A program made the position numbers and the translations under genes. Source: a virus. From it: 56,118 bases of DNA. Each line of letters opens with the position of its first letter. Within the stretch, counting starts at the first letter, position 1. Shown here one piece after another: positions 22,141 to 31,513 of this stretch. Below the pieces are notes generated by a model, which had not been told where the DNA came from, ran no database searches, and saw only the letters and a program-made list of their open reading frames with translations. The stretch spans positions 1 through 56,118 of IMG/VR virus record IMGVR_UViG_3300028800_000111; one strand, written 5' to 3'.

Positions 22141-22567
22141 GGACGGCTTGCTCTTGCTGATCCAGACTGGCATGACGGGGGCGCTGGCGGGCGTCGAGGG
22201 CTTCGGCGTGCAGCTCCCCAAGGATTACCTTTCGAGCACCACGCCGCTGGCCTATACCGTGCGCTCGATTGTCTCCGAGCCAACGTATGTACTCGAAGGG
22301 CAGGACGGATTCACCTCGCTTGAGGTGCAGATCGACTGCCACGCGCTCGGCAAGGAACTCGGCGGGCCAGGATTCGCAGGCGCGGTGCAGTTGGCGCGCG
22401 GGGTCGACGCAGTGCTGCGCGGCGGGTACCACGGCACGCTGCCGGATGCGGATCATACCGTGGTCGAAGGTGTTTTTCGGATGCCACAGTTTCTGGACGG
22501 CATCAGCGATGTGAACCGCTCGTTTGTGCGGACGCTCGAATACCAAGTGAATTACCACCAAGTCTAA
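22130..22567 (+). CDS. Tail completion protein (gp17/DUF3168-like), 145 aa
   Basis: Pattern EDGLLLLIQTGMTGALAGV ... LPKDYLSSTTPLAYTVRSI, then LEVQIDCHALGKE and the end VRTLEYQVNYHQV, as in SPP1 gp17 / lambda U type neck proteins. It caps the tail tube and joins it to the head. It lies just before the tail tube gene, the normal position. Confidence 0.7.
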   Translation: MAIEDGLLLLIQTGMTGALAGVEGFGVQLPKDYLSSTTPLAYTVRSIVSEPTYVLEGQDGFTSLEVQIDCHALGKELGGPGFAGAVQLARGVDAVLRGGYHGTLPDADHTVVEGVFRMPQFLDGISDVNRSFVRTLEYQVNYHQV

Positions 22568-22585
22568 GTTAGAGGAGAAATCTCA

Positions 22586-23053
22586 ATGTCCTACGGCGGA
22601 TCGAAAGCTCAATCGGGTAATCAGACGACGCTCAGCATCAACACCGGAACCGTGAGCACGCCGGTGTGGACGCTGATCGGAGAAATCGGCAACTTCGCGC
22701 AGTCGGGAACGCAGAACAAAACCGACGATACAACCAATTTGCAATCGACGGCGGAAGAGTTCATTCCCACGATTCTGACGCCTGGTAAGCTGTCCGGTGC
22801 GTTCAATCGTGTTTCCTCGGACGGTGGACAGGTCGCCATGAAGGCGAGCTTTAACGCCGTGCCTCCCACGTTGGTGCAATACAAGGCGGTATTGCCGAAG
22901 ACGCCTTCGCAGTCCAGCGCAGGCGATTCGATTGTGATTCTGGGCATGGTCGAAGAATTGAATAACCTCGGGGATATCAAGCCCGACAAGAAGGTCTCCA
23001 CGCCGTTCTCGATTAAAATTTCGGGGCCTATCGTGGAGACTCTCGGGAGCTAA
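22586..23053 (+). CDS. Major tail tube protein, 155 aa
   Basis: Follows a GAGGAGAAAT ribosome site. Beta-rich sequence (WTLIGEIGNFAQSGTQNKTD, FIPTILTPGKLSGAFNRV, FNAVPPTLVQYKAVLPK) with the size and position of siphovirus tube proteins, followed by a tail chaperone and tape measure. Subunits stack into hexameric rings. Confidence 0.75.
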   Translation: MSYGGSKAQSGNQTTLSINTGTVSTPVWTLIGEIGNFAQSGTQNKTDDTTNLQSTAEEFIPTILTPGKLSGAFNRVSSDGGQVAMKASFNAVPPTLVQYKAVLPKTPSQSSAGDSIVILGMVEELNNLGDIKPDKKVSTPFSIKISGPIVETLGS

Positions 23054-23059
23054 TAACGG

Positions 23060-23443
23060 ATGGCTAAGACAGACCGGGCGGCGGTTCATCCCGCCGTCCA
23101 ATTCACGCCGGTTGAGATCGGCGGCAGGACGTACCAGCTTTCGTACACGTTCAACGGGCTGGCGGAAGCGGAGGCCATCACTGGCTGCAATCTCTTGCAG
23201 GGCATGGCCGCTGTAGTGAATGGCGGTATCTCGGCGACGCAGCTTCGCGGCGTGCTGTATGCGGCGCTGCAAAAGTCACTCCCTGAAATTACACTAGAGG
23301 AAGCGGGCGCACTGGCCGAAACCGTGTTCATTGAGGGCAGCTTCCCGACGCTGCATCTGGCGCTTCTGAAAGCGTACCGCGTCTCGACCGAAAACCCTTC
23401 GAAGGCCGAACCGCAGGCCGAAAACAGCGGGGGAGCCAGCTAA
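23060..23443 (+). CDS. Tail assembly chaperone, short (G-like) form, 127 aa
   Basis: FTPVEIGGRTYQLSYTFNGL ... AEAEAITGCNLLQGM ... LRGVLYAALQK is typical of the gpG-like chaperone that coats the tape measure during tail assembly. The zero-frame product ends at TAA 23441. A longer form is expected from a -1 shift at 23429-23434. Confidence 0.8.
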   Translation: MAKTDRAAVHPAVQFTPVEIGGRTYQLSYTFNGLAEAEAITGCNLLQGMAAVVNGGISATQLRGVLYAALQKSLPEITLEEAGALAETVFIEGSFPTLHLALLKAYRVSTENPSKAEPQAENSGGAS

Positions 23444-23796
23444 CCCACCAGGAACTATGGGAACGATTCTGGGCCAATGCGCGCGTGCATCTCGGACTGT
23501 CCGAGGCGGAATTTCGCGAGCTGACACCGCGCCAGTATTACGTGCTGATGGACGCGCACCAGGAGCGCGTGCGGCATTCGGAAATGCTGGCGGGCATCAT
23601 TGCATCGACGGTGGCCAACTGGTCGGGCCGCGCGAGTAAGCATTTGAAGCCTTCAACGTTTATGCCGTCAATGGGCGATGAGAAGCCTCCCGCGAAGCAA
23701 CGCACGAATCGAAAGCAAGTAGCGAACGATCTCCGCGCCTGGATCGAAATGCACCGCAAGATGGGGCAGGTAGTCACCACCAATCCACATGCCTGA
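23060..23796 (+). CDS. Tail assembly chaperone, frameshifted (GT-like) form
   Basis: A -1 shift near GGGGGA (23429-23434) joins the short form to the downstream frame, which reads LTHQELWERFWANARVHLGL then SEAEFRELTPRQYYVLMDAH. The W...GL..EF..LTP pattern is the classic T domain. The downstream frame has no start codon of its own in a sensible place and is open from before the zero-frame stop. The fused protein would be about 245 residues and would bridge tape measure and tube protein. Confidence 0.65.
23429..23434 (+). other. Probable -1 programmed frameshift site
   Basis: The zero frame reads AGC GGG GGA GCC AGC TAA; slipping back one base at the G-run gives CGG GGG AGC CAG CTA and continues in the T frame. 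It lies seven bases before the zero-frame stop, as expected for gpG/gpGT. The P-site re-pairing is imperfect, so the exact site is uncertain. Confidence 0.5.
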
Positions 23797-24301
23797 AGAA
23801 TTCAGCGTCAATATTGCTGGTATCGAGGAAACCTGCGCGATGCTCTCGCAGGCCCCGAAGCTCATCGCAAAGAACGCCTTTGCGCGGGGCCTTGCGGCGG
23901 CGTGTGTGCCGGTTGCAAATCTCTTAGAGGAGATGTCGCCAATTATGGAGGACGGATCAATCCACCATCGGCCTCCCCCTGGAGCGCTCAAGGCGCACGT
24001 CGTGACTGATGTAGCCATTGATGCCGAGGGTAGGGGCGGAGTTGCCCAAGTTGGTTTTGGCCGCTGGGGATTTGTGGCTCGCATGGTCGAGTATGGCCAC
24101 CAGATGTTGCCGCATTTCAGCACCAAGGGAAAAGCAAAATCTGGACGCATCAGTATGAACCTATCTAAGCCGGTTCCGGCAATTCCTTTCATGCGACCGG
24201 CAGCCGCTGGCTCTGGCGAGGATGCGATAGATGCTTTCGCGGGCTCGGTGGCAGAAACCTTCCGAGAAGGAATACCAGGATTGACAACTAAGGTCGCATA
24301 G
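23789..24301 (+). CDS. HK97 gp10-like neck protein, 170 aa
   Basis: Pattern NIAGIEETCAMLSQAPKLIA (helix) ... MVEYGHQ ... PAIPFMRPAA at the end: the HK97 gp10 family, with its closing P-x-PFMRPA motif. These proteins help join head and tail. It overlaps the chaperone end by eight bases. Its place after the chaperone, not before the tail completion gene, is out of the usual order. Confidence 0.7.
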   Translation: MPEEFSVNIAGIEETCAMLSQAPKLIAKNAFARGLAAACVPVANLLEEMSPIMEDGSIHHRPPPGALKAHVVTDVAIDAEGRGGVAQVGFGRWGFVARMVEYGHQMLPHFSTKGKAKSGRISMNLSKPVPAIPFMRPAAAGSGEDAIDAFAGSVAETFREGIPGLTTKVA

Positions 24302-24304
24302 AAT

Positions 24305-26650
24305 ATGCCAGCTAAGGCCGGGCAAGTCGTCATTGAAATTACCGCCGGCACCGCCAAGATGGTGGTGGACCTCGAAGCGGCAAAGGGCAAGCTGCGCGAG
24401 TTCGGGCAGGCGGGCACGGGCAGCGCGCGGCAGGCAGCCCAGGAGATGAAAATCCTGGAAGGCAACATTACCAACAACACGCGCGCCGTGTCGCAGTTCC
24501 TGGTGCAGACGCTGAAGCTCGGCCCCGCCATCCAGGCGTCGTTTGCGGTGTTCGGCGCAGTGGCTTTGGGCGGCATGGTCTGGACTGCCGGAAATAAGGT
24601 CTACGACTTTTTCAAGGGCATCGAGCAGGCGCCCGCGAAGATTGCCGCATCGTTCCGCGAGTTGGGCCAGCCGTTGCAGATGACCAATGACACGCTGGCG
24701 GTGTCGAATGCGCGCATTCAAAACACCATCGACAAGCTGGAAGGCCGCCGCGAAAACACCGTAGCTTTGGCTCTGGCCGAAGCGAAAGAGGCGGCAGACC
24801 GACTGGCGGATTCGCTGGACAAGGACATCGGCAAGATCGAAGAGCTGCTCAAAAAACAAGGGACGGGAACCTGGGAGCACCTTCTTACCGGAGGAAAGGA
24901 ATCGGATGGATTGAAGGATTACTTTGAGCGTTATCGTAACGTGATGAGTGATCCGGATCTCACTAATTCGGATAAGCTTGCGGCGACGCGGAAGGCTCAG
25001 GAGTTCTTAGCTCAACAACGTGCCACTGCCGAGGCCTCAGTATCCGTCCAGCGCTTGCCTCTGGCGTATACGATCAATGATGCCGATCCTGGTAAGAGAG
25101 GCGCGACTATAGGGCCGAACCAGGACAAATATTTATCCTTAATCGATTCGCTGAGCCAGCAAGTCAGAAAGGAAGCGTCCAACGTTTCGCTTGAAACGCA
25201 GTCGGGTGACCTTAAGGGCAAAGAAGCGAAGGCGCAGGCTGATGCGGAAGCGCGCCGTAAGGCCCTGGAAGAGCAAAAGAAGCTGCTCGAAATCCAGCGG
25301 CAAGCGGCCCAGCGTGAAGCGGAAGACTGGAAGCACCTGCTTGAACTCCGCGCGCAGAACCAGCGCGAGTTCATGGGCGGCCTGGAAAAGATCGACGCTG
25401 AGGAAGCCGATTTGCTCCGCCAAGAGGTTGAACGCGCACGGCCCAATGCCGAGTGGCAGGGTCCGATACAGGTAGACCCGGAGAAAACGCAGTTCATCAA
25501 GGACATGATGGACGCCAAGCGCATCGCCGAGGCGGCCAAGGAAGCGGAGCGCTTCAATCGCGAGTTGGCAAAAACCGTCGAGGAAGCAGCGCGCGCCAGC
25601 GCGGAGCGTGGCAAGCAAGTCTACGACGAAGGCGGCCCGGGCCGCGCAGCGCAAGAGCGCATCGCGTCGGTGCAGCTCGCCGCGCAACGGGACACGCTGC
25701 AACGCAATGCCTCGCTCGCCGAGCGACAGGCGGGGCTGAGCGGACTCTCCGGGCAGGCGCTCATCAATAAGCAGTATGAGATTCGCCTGAAGCTCGCGAA
25801 GGATCTGGAGAAGATCGAAGACGAGCGCATCGCCAAAGAGCTGAACGCTGAACAAAAAAAGGTTCTGCAAGCGGAGAAAAAAGCAGCGGTCGATAAGGCC
25901 AACGCAGAGGCCGTGAACGAGTGGCAGATCCAAACCGCCGAACTGCAAAAGCAGCAGATGGAAGCCATCACTGGCCCGCTCGCGGGCCAGATCGCGAACG
26001 CCGCGACCGGCAAGAAAACCGACTTCGGTAAAACATTCCAGGATATCGGCCACCAGATGGTGGAATCGAACGTAAAGAAGCTGCTCGACTTCGGAGTAGG
26101 CAAGCTCGGCAGTAAGTCCAATCCCATGTACACGCGCAACGCGGACGGCTTCGACCTGCCCGGCGCTGGCGGCGGATCGACGCGCGGCCCGTGGTCAGAG
26201 CTACCGCCTGGCGCATCGGCCGGCGGCGGCGGATTCGGCGGCATCCTGAAAAGCCTGCCGTTCGGCAATATCTTGAGCAGCCTGTTTTCCAAGGGCGGCG
26301 CGGGCCTCGGTACGAAGCTCGCGGGCCTGCCCACTACAGCGAACCCCATCGACATGATGGGCATCCCGGCGCTTGCAGGCGGCGGCGATGTGGACCCAGG
26401 GCGGCCGTACTGGGTTGGCGACGGCGGCGAAGCGGAGCTGTTCACGCCGCGCTCGGCGGGCACGGTGACGCCAGCAAGCAAGATGGGCGGCGGGGGAGCA
26501 ACGTACAACGTGTACGCGCCTAACGCGGAAGTGGGCGCGTGGAATCGCATCCATCGCGGATTGGAAGCGACGCACGCAGCGGCCGTGCAATCGAGCGGCA
26601 AAGCACAGCAGGAGCGCACGCACCGCACGCCGAAACGGAGCAAGAACTAA
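24305..26650 (+). CDS. Tape measure protein, 781 aa
   Basis: Begins VVIEITAGTAKMVVDLEAAK, then long helices, a hydrophobic segment at about residues 75-100 (IQASFAVFGAVALGGMVW), and a coiled-coil middle (residues 300-560, rich in E/A/K/R/Q). The C-terminal part is glycine-rich with PALAGGGDVDPGRPYWVGDG ... GEAELFTP, a motif seen near the ends of many tape measures. At about 0.15 nm per residue it predicts a tail near 115-120 nm. Confidence 0.88.
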   Translation: MPAKAGQVVIEITAGTAKMVVDLEAAKGKLREFGQAGTGSARQAAQEMKILEGNITNNTRAVSQFLVQTLKLGPAIQASFAVFGAVALGGMVWTAGNKVYDFFKGIEQAPAKIAASFRELGQPLQMTNDTLAVSNARIQNTIDKLEGRRENTVALALAEAKEAADRLADSLDKDIGKIEELLKKQGTGTWEHLLTGGKESDGLKDYFERYRNVMSDPDLTNSDKLAATRKAQEFLAQQRATAEASVSVQRLPLAYTINDADPGKRGATIGPNQDKYLSLIDSLSQQVRKEASNVSLETQSGDLKGKEAKAQADAEARRKALEEQKKLLEIQRQAAQREAEDWKHLLELRAQNQREFMGGLEKIDAEEADLLRQEVERARPNAEWQGPIQVDPEKTQFIKDMMDAKRIAEAAKEAERFNRELAKTVEEAARASAERGKQVYDEGGPGRAAQERIASVQLAAQRDTLQRNASLAERQAGLSGLSGQALINKQYEIRLKLAKDLEKIEDERIAKELNAEQKKVLQAEKKAAVDKANAEAVNEWQIQTAELQKQQMEAITGPLAGQIANAATGKKTDFGKTFQDIGHQMVESNVKKLLDFGVGKLGSKSNPMYTRNADGFDLPGAGGGSTRGPWSELPPGASAGGGGFGGILKSLPFGNILSSLFSKGGAGLGTKLAGLPTTANPIDMMGIPALAGGGDVDPGRPYWVGDGGEAELFTPRSAGTVTPASKMGGGGATYNVYAPNAEVGAWNRIHRGLEATHAAAVQSSGKAQQERTHRTPKRSKN

Positions 26651-27040
26651 ATGCCCTACGGCGGCGGAGGTTCGGTCATCTCGATGCCTTCTACCCCCTG
26701 GCCGAAAGGTCTGGAGATCAAGAACATGCGGCTCGCAGCGGTGAATACGAACCCGTTCACCGGCCAGCAGCAGATTCAGGACTGGGGCGTGAACGTCCAG
26801 GAAGTATCGGTCTCCATGGCCAATATGTCGCAGAGCGCCGTCGCAGCGTGGACCACGTTTCTGTTGGCTCTCAATGGCATTGTGAACGTGTTTCAGTTCC
26901 CCTCTGCTGTAGTGACTGCATTCTCCGACTCGCTGCCGAGCGGCGGGTACTGGCGCCTGAAGGCGAATTCGGTGAGCTGGGCTATCAAGCCCGGCAAGGT
27001 TTATACCGGCCTCACGTTTGAAGCGCGCATTGCGATCTAA
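26651..27040 (+). CDS. Minor tail protein, distal tail type, 129 aa
   Basis: Follows the tape measure directly. GLEIKNMRLAAVNTNPFTGQ, then QDWGVNVQEVSVSMANMSQS and WAIKPGKVYTGLTFEARIAI give a beta-rich pattern with the size and place of lambda gpM-like distal tail proteins. Family assignment is from context. Confidence 0.6.
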   Translation: MPYGGGGSVISMPSTPWPKGLEIKNMRLAAVNTNPFTGQQQIQDWGVNVQEVSVSMANMSQSAVAAWTTFLLALNGIVNVFQFPSAVVTAFSDSLPSGGYWRLKANSVSWAIKPGKVYTGLTFEARIAI

Positions 27041-27043
27041 CCC

Positions 27044-27622
27044 ATGCCGCGTCCGCTCACATCCGGAATGCAGACGCAGGTCGAGGGGCCATCCTTCGCG
27101 CCCGCGCTTTTCGTGATGCTGACTTTCGCGACCGGCCCGCAGTACATCTGGACCGGGCAGACTTCCATTAGTTGGAATGGCCACACCTGGACAGCGCTTG
27201 GCTCTTTGCTTTCACTGACCGCAGCGGAAGAAGGTTCGACAGTGGAAGCGCGCGGCCTGAATGTGGTAGTAAGCGGATTCGACTCCACTCTCTTGCCGGA
27301 TTACTTGAGCGAGTTTCAATTGGGCTTACCAGTGGCGATTTACTTCGGCTGTCTGTCGAGCGGCAGCGTGATCGCAGACCCTGCGCTCGTGTGGGCTGGC
27401 CGCACGGACTTGGCGACGATTCGAGTCGGCGCGGATTCATCGACTGTCGAGCAAGCGTGCGAGGGCCGTTTCCTCGACATGAATATTGCGGTCGACCGGC
27501 GCTTCACGCACGAAGACCAGCAGATGAACTGGCCGGGGGACTTGGGTTGCATGTTTATTGACGGTTTGCAAGAGATCACAAGTTTCTGGGGCCAGTTCCC
27601 AATGAGTAGTAACAACCTCTAA
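27044..27622 (+). CDS. Minor tail protein (gpL-like), 192 aa
   Basis: ALFVMLTFATGPQYIWTGQT, SISWNGHTWTALGSLLSLTA and VEARGLNVVVSGFDSTLLPD, then LVWAGRTDLATIR: the pattern of the tail-tip hub proteins related to DUF2163 / lambda gpL. It precedes the central tail-tip protein, as in lambda-like tails. Confidence 0.65.
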   Translation: MPRPLTSGMQTQVEGPSFAPALFVMLTFATGPQYIWTGQTSISWNGHTWTALGSLLSLTAAEEGSTVEARGLNVVVSGFDSTLLPDYLSEFQLGLPVAIYFGCLSSGSVIADPALVWAGRTDLATIRVGADSSTVEQACEGRFLDMNIAVDRRFTHEDQQMNWPGDLGCMFIDGLQEITSFWGQFPMSSNNL

Positions 27623-27625
27623 CCT

Positions 27626-30600
27626 ATGCCGCGCGGACTCTTTGACGCAATTCTCGGTGGTGTGGAAATCGCGGCCGGCATCGCGATTGACGTGGTTTCG
27701 CATGGTACGGCGGCGGCATGGGGCAATATGCTTATCGGCGCGGGCATCGGTACCGAAATCTCGGGCATCGGCCAGCTCATCCAGGGAGACCCCAAGCAGG
27801 GCTTCGCGACGCTGGAGCGCAACTCCATCGCGCCCTGGTCAATCTCCAATGGCCGCGTACGTACGGGCGGAAAGCTCGTCTATGACCACGAGTGGGGCAA
27901 CAACAACAACTTTCGCGATCTCGTGATTGTGCTGAACGCCGCGCCCTCGCAGATCGATATGGACCACCCCGTCACGTTGCTCTTCGACCAGCAGCGCGTG
28001 CAGCTCGACCCCACCGCCGTACCGAAGAGCGCGGCGGCTGGTTATCCGATCCCGTTTCCTAACCCGTGCAGCGGAACGTCCTTCACGCCTGTCCAGCAGA
28101 CCGTTAACCTCACATCCGTGGTGCGTGCGAATGACGTGGTGACGTTCAAGCTGGCGGATGACATCCCCTATCTCATCGCGGGGGACCAGATCATCGCGCA
28201 GAATGTTCCGGGCGACTTGACGCTCAATGGGACGTTCCAGGTAGCGGAGATCACCAACGCTCCCAGCTCGCACGTGGGCGGCGCGGTGGGGCTCGGCACA
28301 GCGCTGTGGTTTACGGTGCTGAATGGCGGCCTCGCCGCGACCGTTACCAGCGCGGGGCAGGTGAGAACCAAGTGGGCGGATTACGGGCGCAACGTCTACA
28401 TGGAAGTGCTGAACGGCAATCAGGCGCTGGGAGACACGTTCATCGGCATGACGGCTGGCACGCCTTACCAGGGCACTGGCAAGCTGGGAACGCCTGCAAG
28501 CCCCGGCAGCAACTTCGGCGGCGCAGCAGCCCCTAACCCTTGGTCACCGGATACAACGGCGGGCCACACGCCGAGCTTCTGTTCGCTGCAAGGCAAGACC
28601 GCGGTATTTCTGCGCATCCAGTACATGAAAGACTACTTTCCGTCTGGATTGCCACAGATCAGCTTCCTGATGTATGGGAAGAGCAATATCTACGATCCGC
28701 GCCTCGGAAACTTCGGAGCACCGGGGACCACGGCCTACACCGAAAACGCAGCGCTGCTGATCGCGGACTTTCTGCACGCGGGCGCACCGAACGGCGCGCC
28801 GTGGGCAAGCGGCACGACCTACGCCGCCGGCGGCGTAGCCAGTTACAACGGCGTCGATTATGTAAGCTTCACGGGCGCGAATACTGGCAATCAACCGGAC
28901 ACGTCGACGACGCACTGGGTGCCGGTAGTGCCATCGAATCCGATCACGGCATACAACGCCAACACGACGTACGCGAAAGGACAGATCGTCCGTTACGCGA
29001 TTCCGAACTCGCAGCACATCGACGACCTGGGCCTGCAATATGTCAGTATCGTAAACTCAAACACCGGCAACACGCCGTCGAGCAGCCCGTCGCAGTGGGC
29101 ATCGCTTGCGATAGAGGTGCGACAACTCGTCGACGTCGGCTACAAGCTCAATTACGGAAGCGACATCCCGACAAGCCCGCTCACCACAGCCGCGAATGTG
29201 TGTGACCAATCCGTTACGCTCGCGAACGGTGGCACGGAGCCGCGCTACGCCTGCAACGGGCAGTACGAGCTGACCAAGCTGCGCGGTGCGATCCTCGAAG
29301 ACCTGCTCACCTCATGCGCGGGCCGCATCTCTTACGCGGGCGGTCAATACACCATTCAGCCCGGCTACTGGACAGGCGGCAGCCCGGCATCGGTCAACCT
29401 CACCTCCATGGCGGCTGGGCCGTACGCGTGGAAAGGCATCTCGATTCGCGAGCTTTTCAATGGCGTCAAGGGCACCTATATCAGCCCGGCGAATAAGTGG
29501 CAGTCGACCGACTTCCCTTACTATGCGCAGGACGCGCCGCACGGGTATTCCGGCCCGCCGCAGTATGGCGGCGATGTCAACTTGGCGGTGGACGGCGGCG
29601 ACCGGCGCTGGATGGAACTGCACATGCTGTTCACTATCTCGGCAGCCACTGCGCAGCGCATTGCAAAAATCATGCTGTTGCGCAGCCGCTGGGCGGATCT
29701 GCGGATCGGCGGCAATGGAACCTTCCCGCTGAACATGGCGGGCTATCAGTTCGCCGCGCTCGATATCATCGCGGCTACCGTGCCGTTCCTGAGCTTCGGC
29801 GGTAAGCTGCTCGAAGTCACCTCCGTGCGGTTCAAGGTGGATCAAGGCAAAGGCGCGCCCTTGCTCGGCACGGAAATCGACGTACGCGCGACCGACTCCA
29901 GCATCTATGCCTGGTCGACCACGGAAGAACTGAGCGCGCAAGGCTACGCGCAGTCGAACTATCCGACCGGCACATTCCAGGAGGTTGTGCCGCTGCCTTG
30001 GTCGCCCGGCTATGCGCCGCCGCTCGCGGGCGATGCGATAGGCGGCCCGGCGACGTTCGGCCTGGAGCCCGTGTATCCCGTGGACGCGCAAGGCAATGCG
30101 TCGGCCGCGCTGCAAGTCAAGGGCACATACCCGATTAACGCGCTCGATACGGGGATTGAAGCGCCGCTGATTTCCTGCGTCGCGTCGACCTCGGGCGGCT
30201 CGCTCAAGCCAGGCACGTACGTGGTGGGGCTCACGGCGTTCGACAGCGGCTCGGCAAATCACGGCAACTCGGATTATCAGGCACTTGCCATTGTGGAAGT
30301 GGCGGGCTCCGGATCGGCATCTATTGCGGTAACGGTTACCTGGGGCTCGGGCGACGACGGCGGCGATTTGTACTTGGCGCTGTGGAACGCGGATCAGTCC
30401 TACGTCTTCCATCAGAATCAGACTCTCGCGCCAGGCGCGGGCTCGGCGACCATCACCGCGTTTACACAGACCACGCCGGGAGGTCCCGATCCGCTCGGCG
30501 ATCACTTCGGAGTTGTCTTTCAGTCCGTCGAGCACTCGGGTGTATGGGATGGCCAAATCCCGACAACAGGCTCGATCACCGCGACAACGGTAACCATCAC

Positions 30601-31513
30601 AGCCCCCACCACTACGCTGAACCAGTACGCGGGCTACACGCTCTCGCTACTGGGCCGTGAAACGCCGGGCGAAGTGCCGCCGATCAATCTGCCCATCGCA
30701 TCGAATACGGCCAGCTCGGGCGGCCTCGTGACGTTCACCATCGGCGCCGGCGCAGACGGCAACACGCTGGTGGACCTGCGTACGATCTTGCAGGCGCTCG
30801 ATCTGCTGGTAATGCGCGGCAAGTACACCTTCACGTCAACGAGCTGCACGGACCCGAATGTCGCGAATTCGTACTTTCCGACGGGCGCGGATGCGAGCGT
30901 AGAGCCGGGGCACGTGGGCGTGGTGATGACCGGCGCGGACACGGGCGATGTAGTGACCGTGCAGAGCGTAACAGCGGATGGGTTCGGCAATTTCACCGTC
31001 TTCAATTTCGCGGCGGCGTTTCAGATAACGCCTGCGACGGGTGACCTCATCATCTTCTGCGATCCGACTTCGACCGAGATCCCGTCCGCCGCGTTCTCGG
31101 CGCGCAACGCGTCGACGGCCGCGGTGGTGGCGACGCCGGATCTGGCGAATTTTGCCAATCAGACGTGGCTGATTCGTGTGCGGGTGAAAGCGGCGGATGA
31201 GAGCTTCGGGCCGGATGCGCTCGCGCCCATGCGGGACGTATATTTCTTTGGCGCGCAGGGGCAGCGGACCATCACGGCGAGCGCCACAATGCTGCCGACC
31301 GATGGCCAGGTGAACGCGATCATCACGGGCGCGGCAACTTACACGTGCTTGGCGTTCTCGACAGTGCCGAATCAGCTTTTTGTGGTGTCGAATGATTCCA
31401 CCAGCACGGCGAATCTGACGGTGGCGGTGCATTCGGGCGATTCGTTTAATGACGGCGCTACGAGCCGCGTGCTGAGTCCCGGCCAGAGCACCACTTTCAA
31501 GGTCAACAGTTAA
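27626..31513 (+). CDS. Tail tip / central fibre protein (gpJ-like), 1295 aa
   Basis: The largest gene. The N-terminus (GAGIGTEISGIGQLIQGDPK, then WSISNGRVRTGGKLVYDHEW) and the block CNGQYELTKLRGAILEDLLT ... GRISYAGGQYTIQPGYW, near residue 560, follow the baseplate-hub fold of lambda gpJ-type proteins. Carbohydrate-binding-like modules (YAAGGVASYNGVDYVSF ... TTHWVPV, and a second AYNANTTYAKGQIVRY ... PSQWASL) lie at about residues 393-430 and 438-492. Beta-sandwich repeats fill the C-terminal third. It should carry receptor contact. Confidence 0.85.
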   Translation: MPRGLFDAILGGVEIAAGIAIDVVSHGTAAAWGNMLIGAGIGTEISGIGQLIQGDPKQGFATLERNSIAPWSISNGRVRTGGKLVYDHEWGNNNNFRDLVIVLNAAPSQIDMDHPVTLLFDQQRVQLDPTAVPKSAAAGYPIPFPNPCSGTSFTPVQQTVNLTSVVRANDVVTFKLADDIPYLIAGDQIIAQNVPGDLTLNGTFQVAEITNAPSSHVGGAVGLGTALWFTVLNGGLAATVTSAGQVRTKWADYGRNVYMEVLNGNQALGDTFIGMTAGTPYQGTGKLGTPASPGSNFGGAAAPNPWSPDTTAGHTPSFCSLQGKTAVFLRIQYMKDYFPSGLPQISFLMYGKSNIYDPRLGNFGAPGTTAYTENAALLIADFLHAGAPNGAPWASGTTYAAGGVASYNGVDYVSFTGANTGNQPDTSTTHWVPVVPSNPITAYNANTTYAKGQIVRYAIPNSQHIDDLGLQYVSIVNSNTGNTPSSSPSQWASLAIEVRQLVDVGYKLNYGSDIPTSPLTTAANVCDQSVTLANGGTEPRYACNGQYELTKLRGAILEDLLTSCAGRISYAGGQYTIQPGYWTGGSPASVNLTSMAAGPYAWKGISIRELFNGVKGTYISPANKWQSTDFPYYAQDAPHGYSGPPQYGGDVNLAVDGGDRRWMELHMLFTISAATAQRIAKIMLLRSRWADLRIGGNGTFPLNMAGYQFAALDIIAATVPFLSFGGKLLEVTSVRFKVDQGKGAPLLGTEIDVRATDSSIYAWSTTEELSAQGYAQSNYPTGTFQEVVPLPWSPGYAPPLAGDAIGGPATFGLEPVYPVDAQGNASAALQVKGTYPINALDTGIEAPLISCVASTSGGSLKPGTYVVGLTAFDSGSANHGNSDYQALAIVEVAGSGSASIAVTVTWGSGDDGGDLYLALWNADQSYVFHQNQTLAPGAGSATITAFTQTTPGGPDPLGDHFGVVFQSVEHSGVWDGQIPTTGSITATTVTITAPTTTLNQYAGYTLSLLGRETPGEVPPINLPIASNTASSGGLVTFTIGAGADGNTLVDLRTILQALDLLVMRGKYTFTSTSCTDPNVANSYFPTGADASVEPGHVGVVMTGADTGDVVTVQSVTADGFGNFTVFNFAAAFQITPATGDLIIFCDPTSTEIPSAAFSARNASTAAVVATPDLANFANQTWLIRVRVKAADESFGPDALAPMRDVYFFGAQGQRTITASATMLPTDGQVNAIITGAATYTCLAFSTVPNQLFVVSNDSTSTANLTVAVHSGDSFNDGATSRVLSPGQSTTFKVNS

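Noticed and set aside
23668-24576. A 302-codon minus-strand open frame
   Set aside because: Opposite the chaperone, gp10-like and tape measure genes; no domain pattern.
29312-30556. A 414-codon minus-strand open frame inside the tail tip gene
   Set aside because: Arginine-rich shadow of a real gene without domain or ribosome site.
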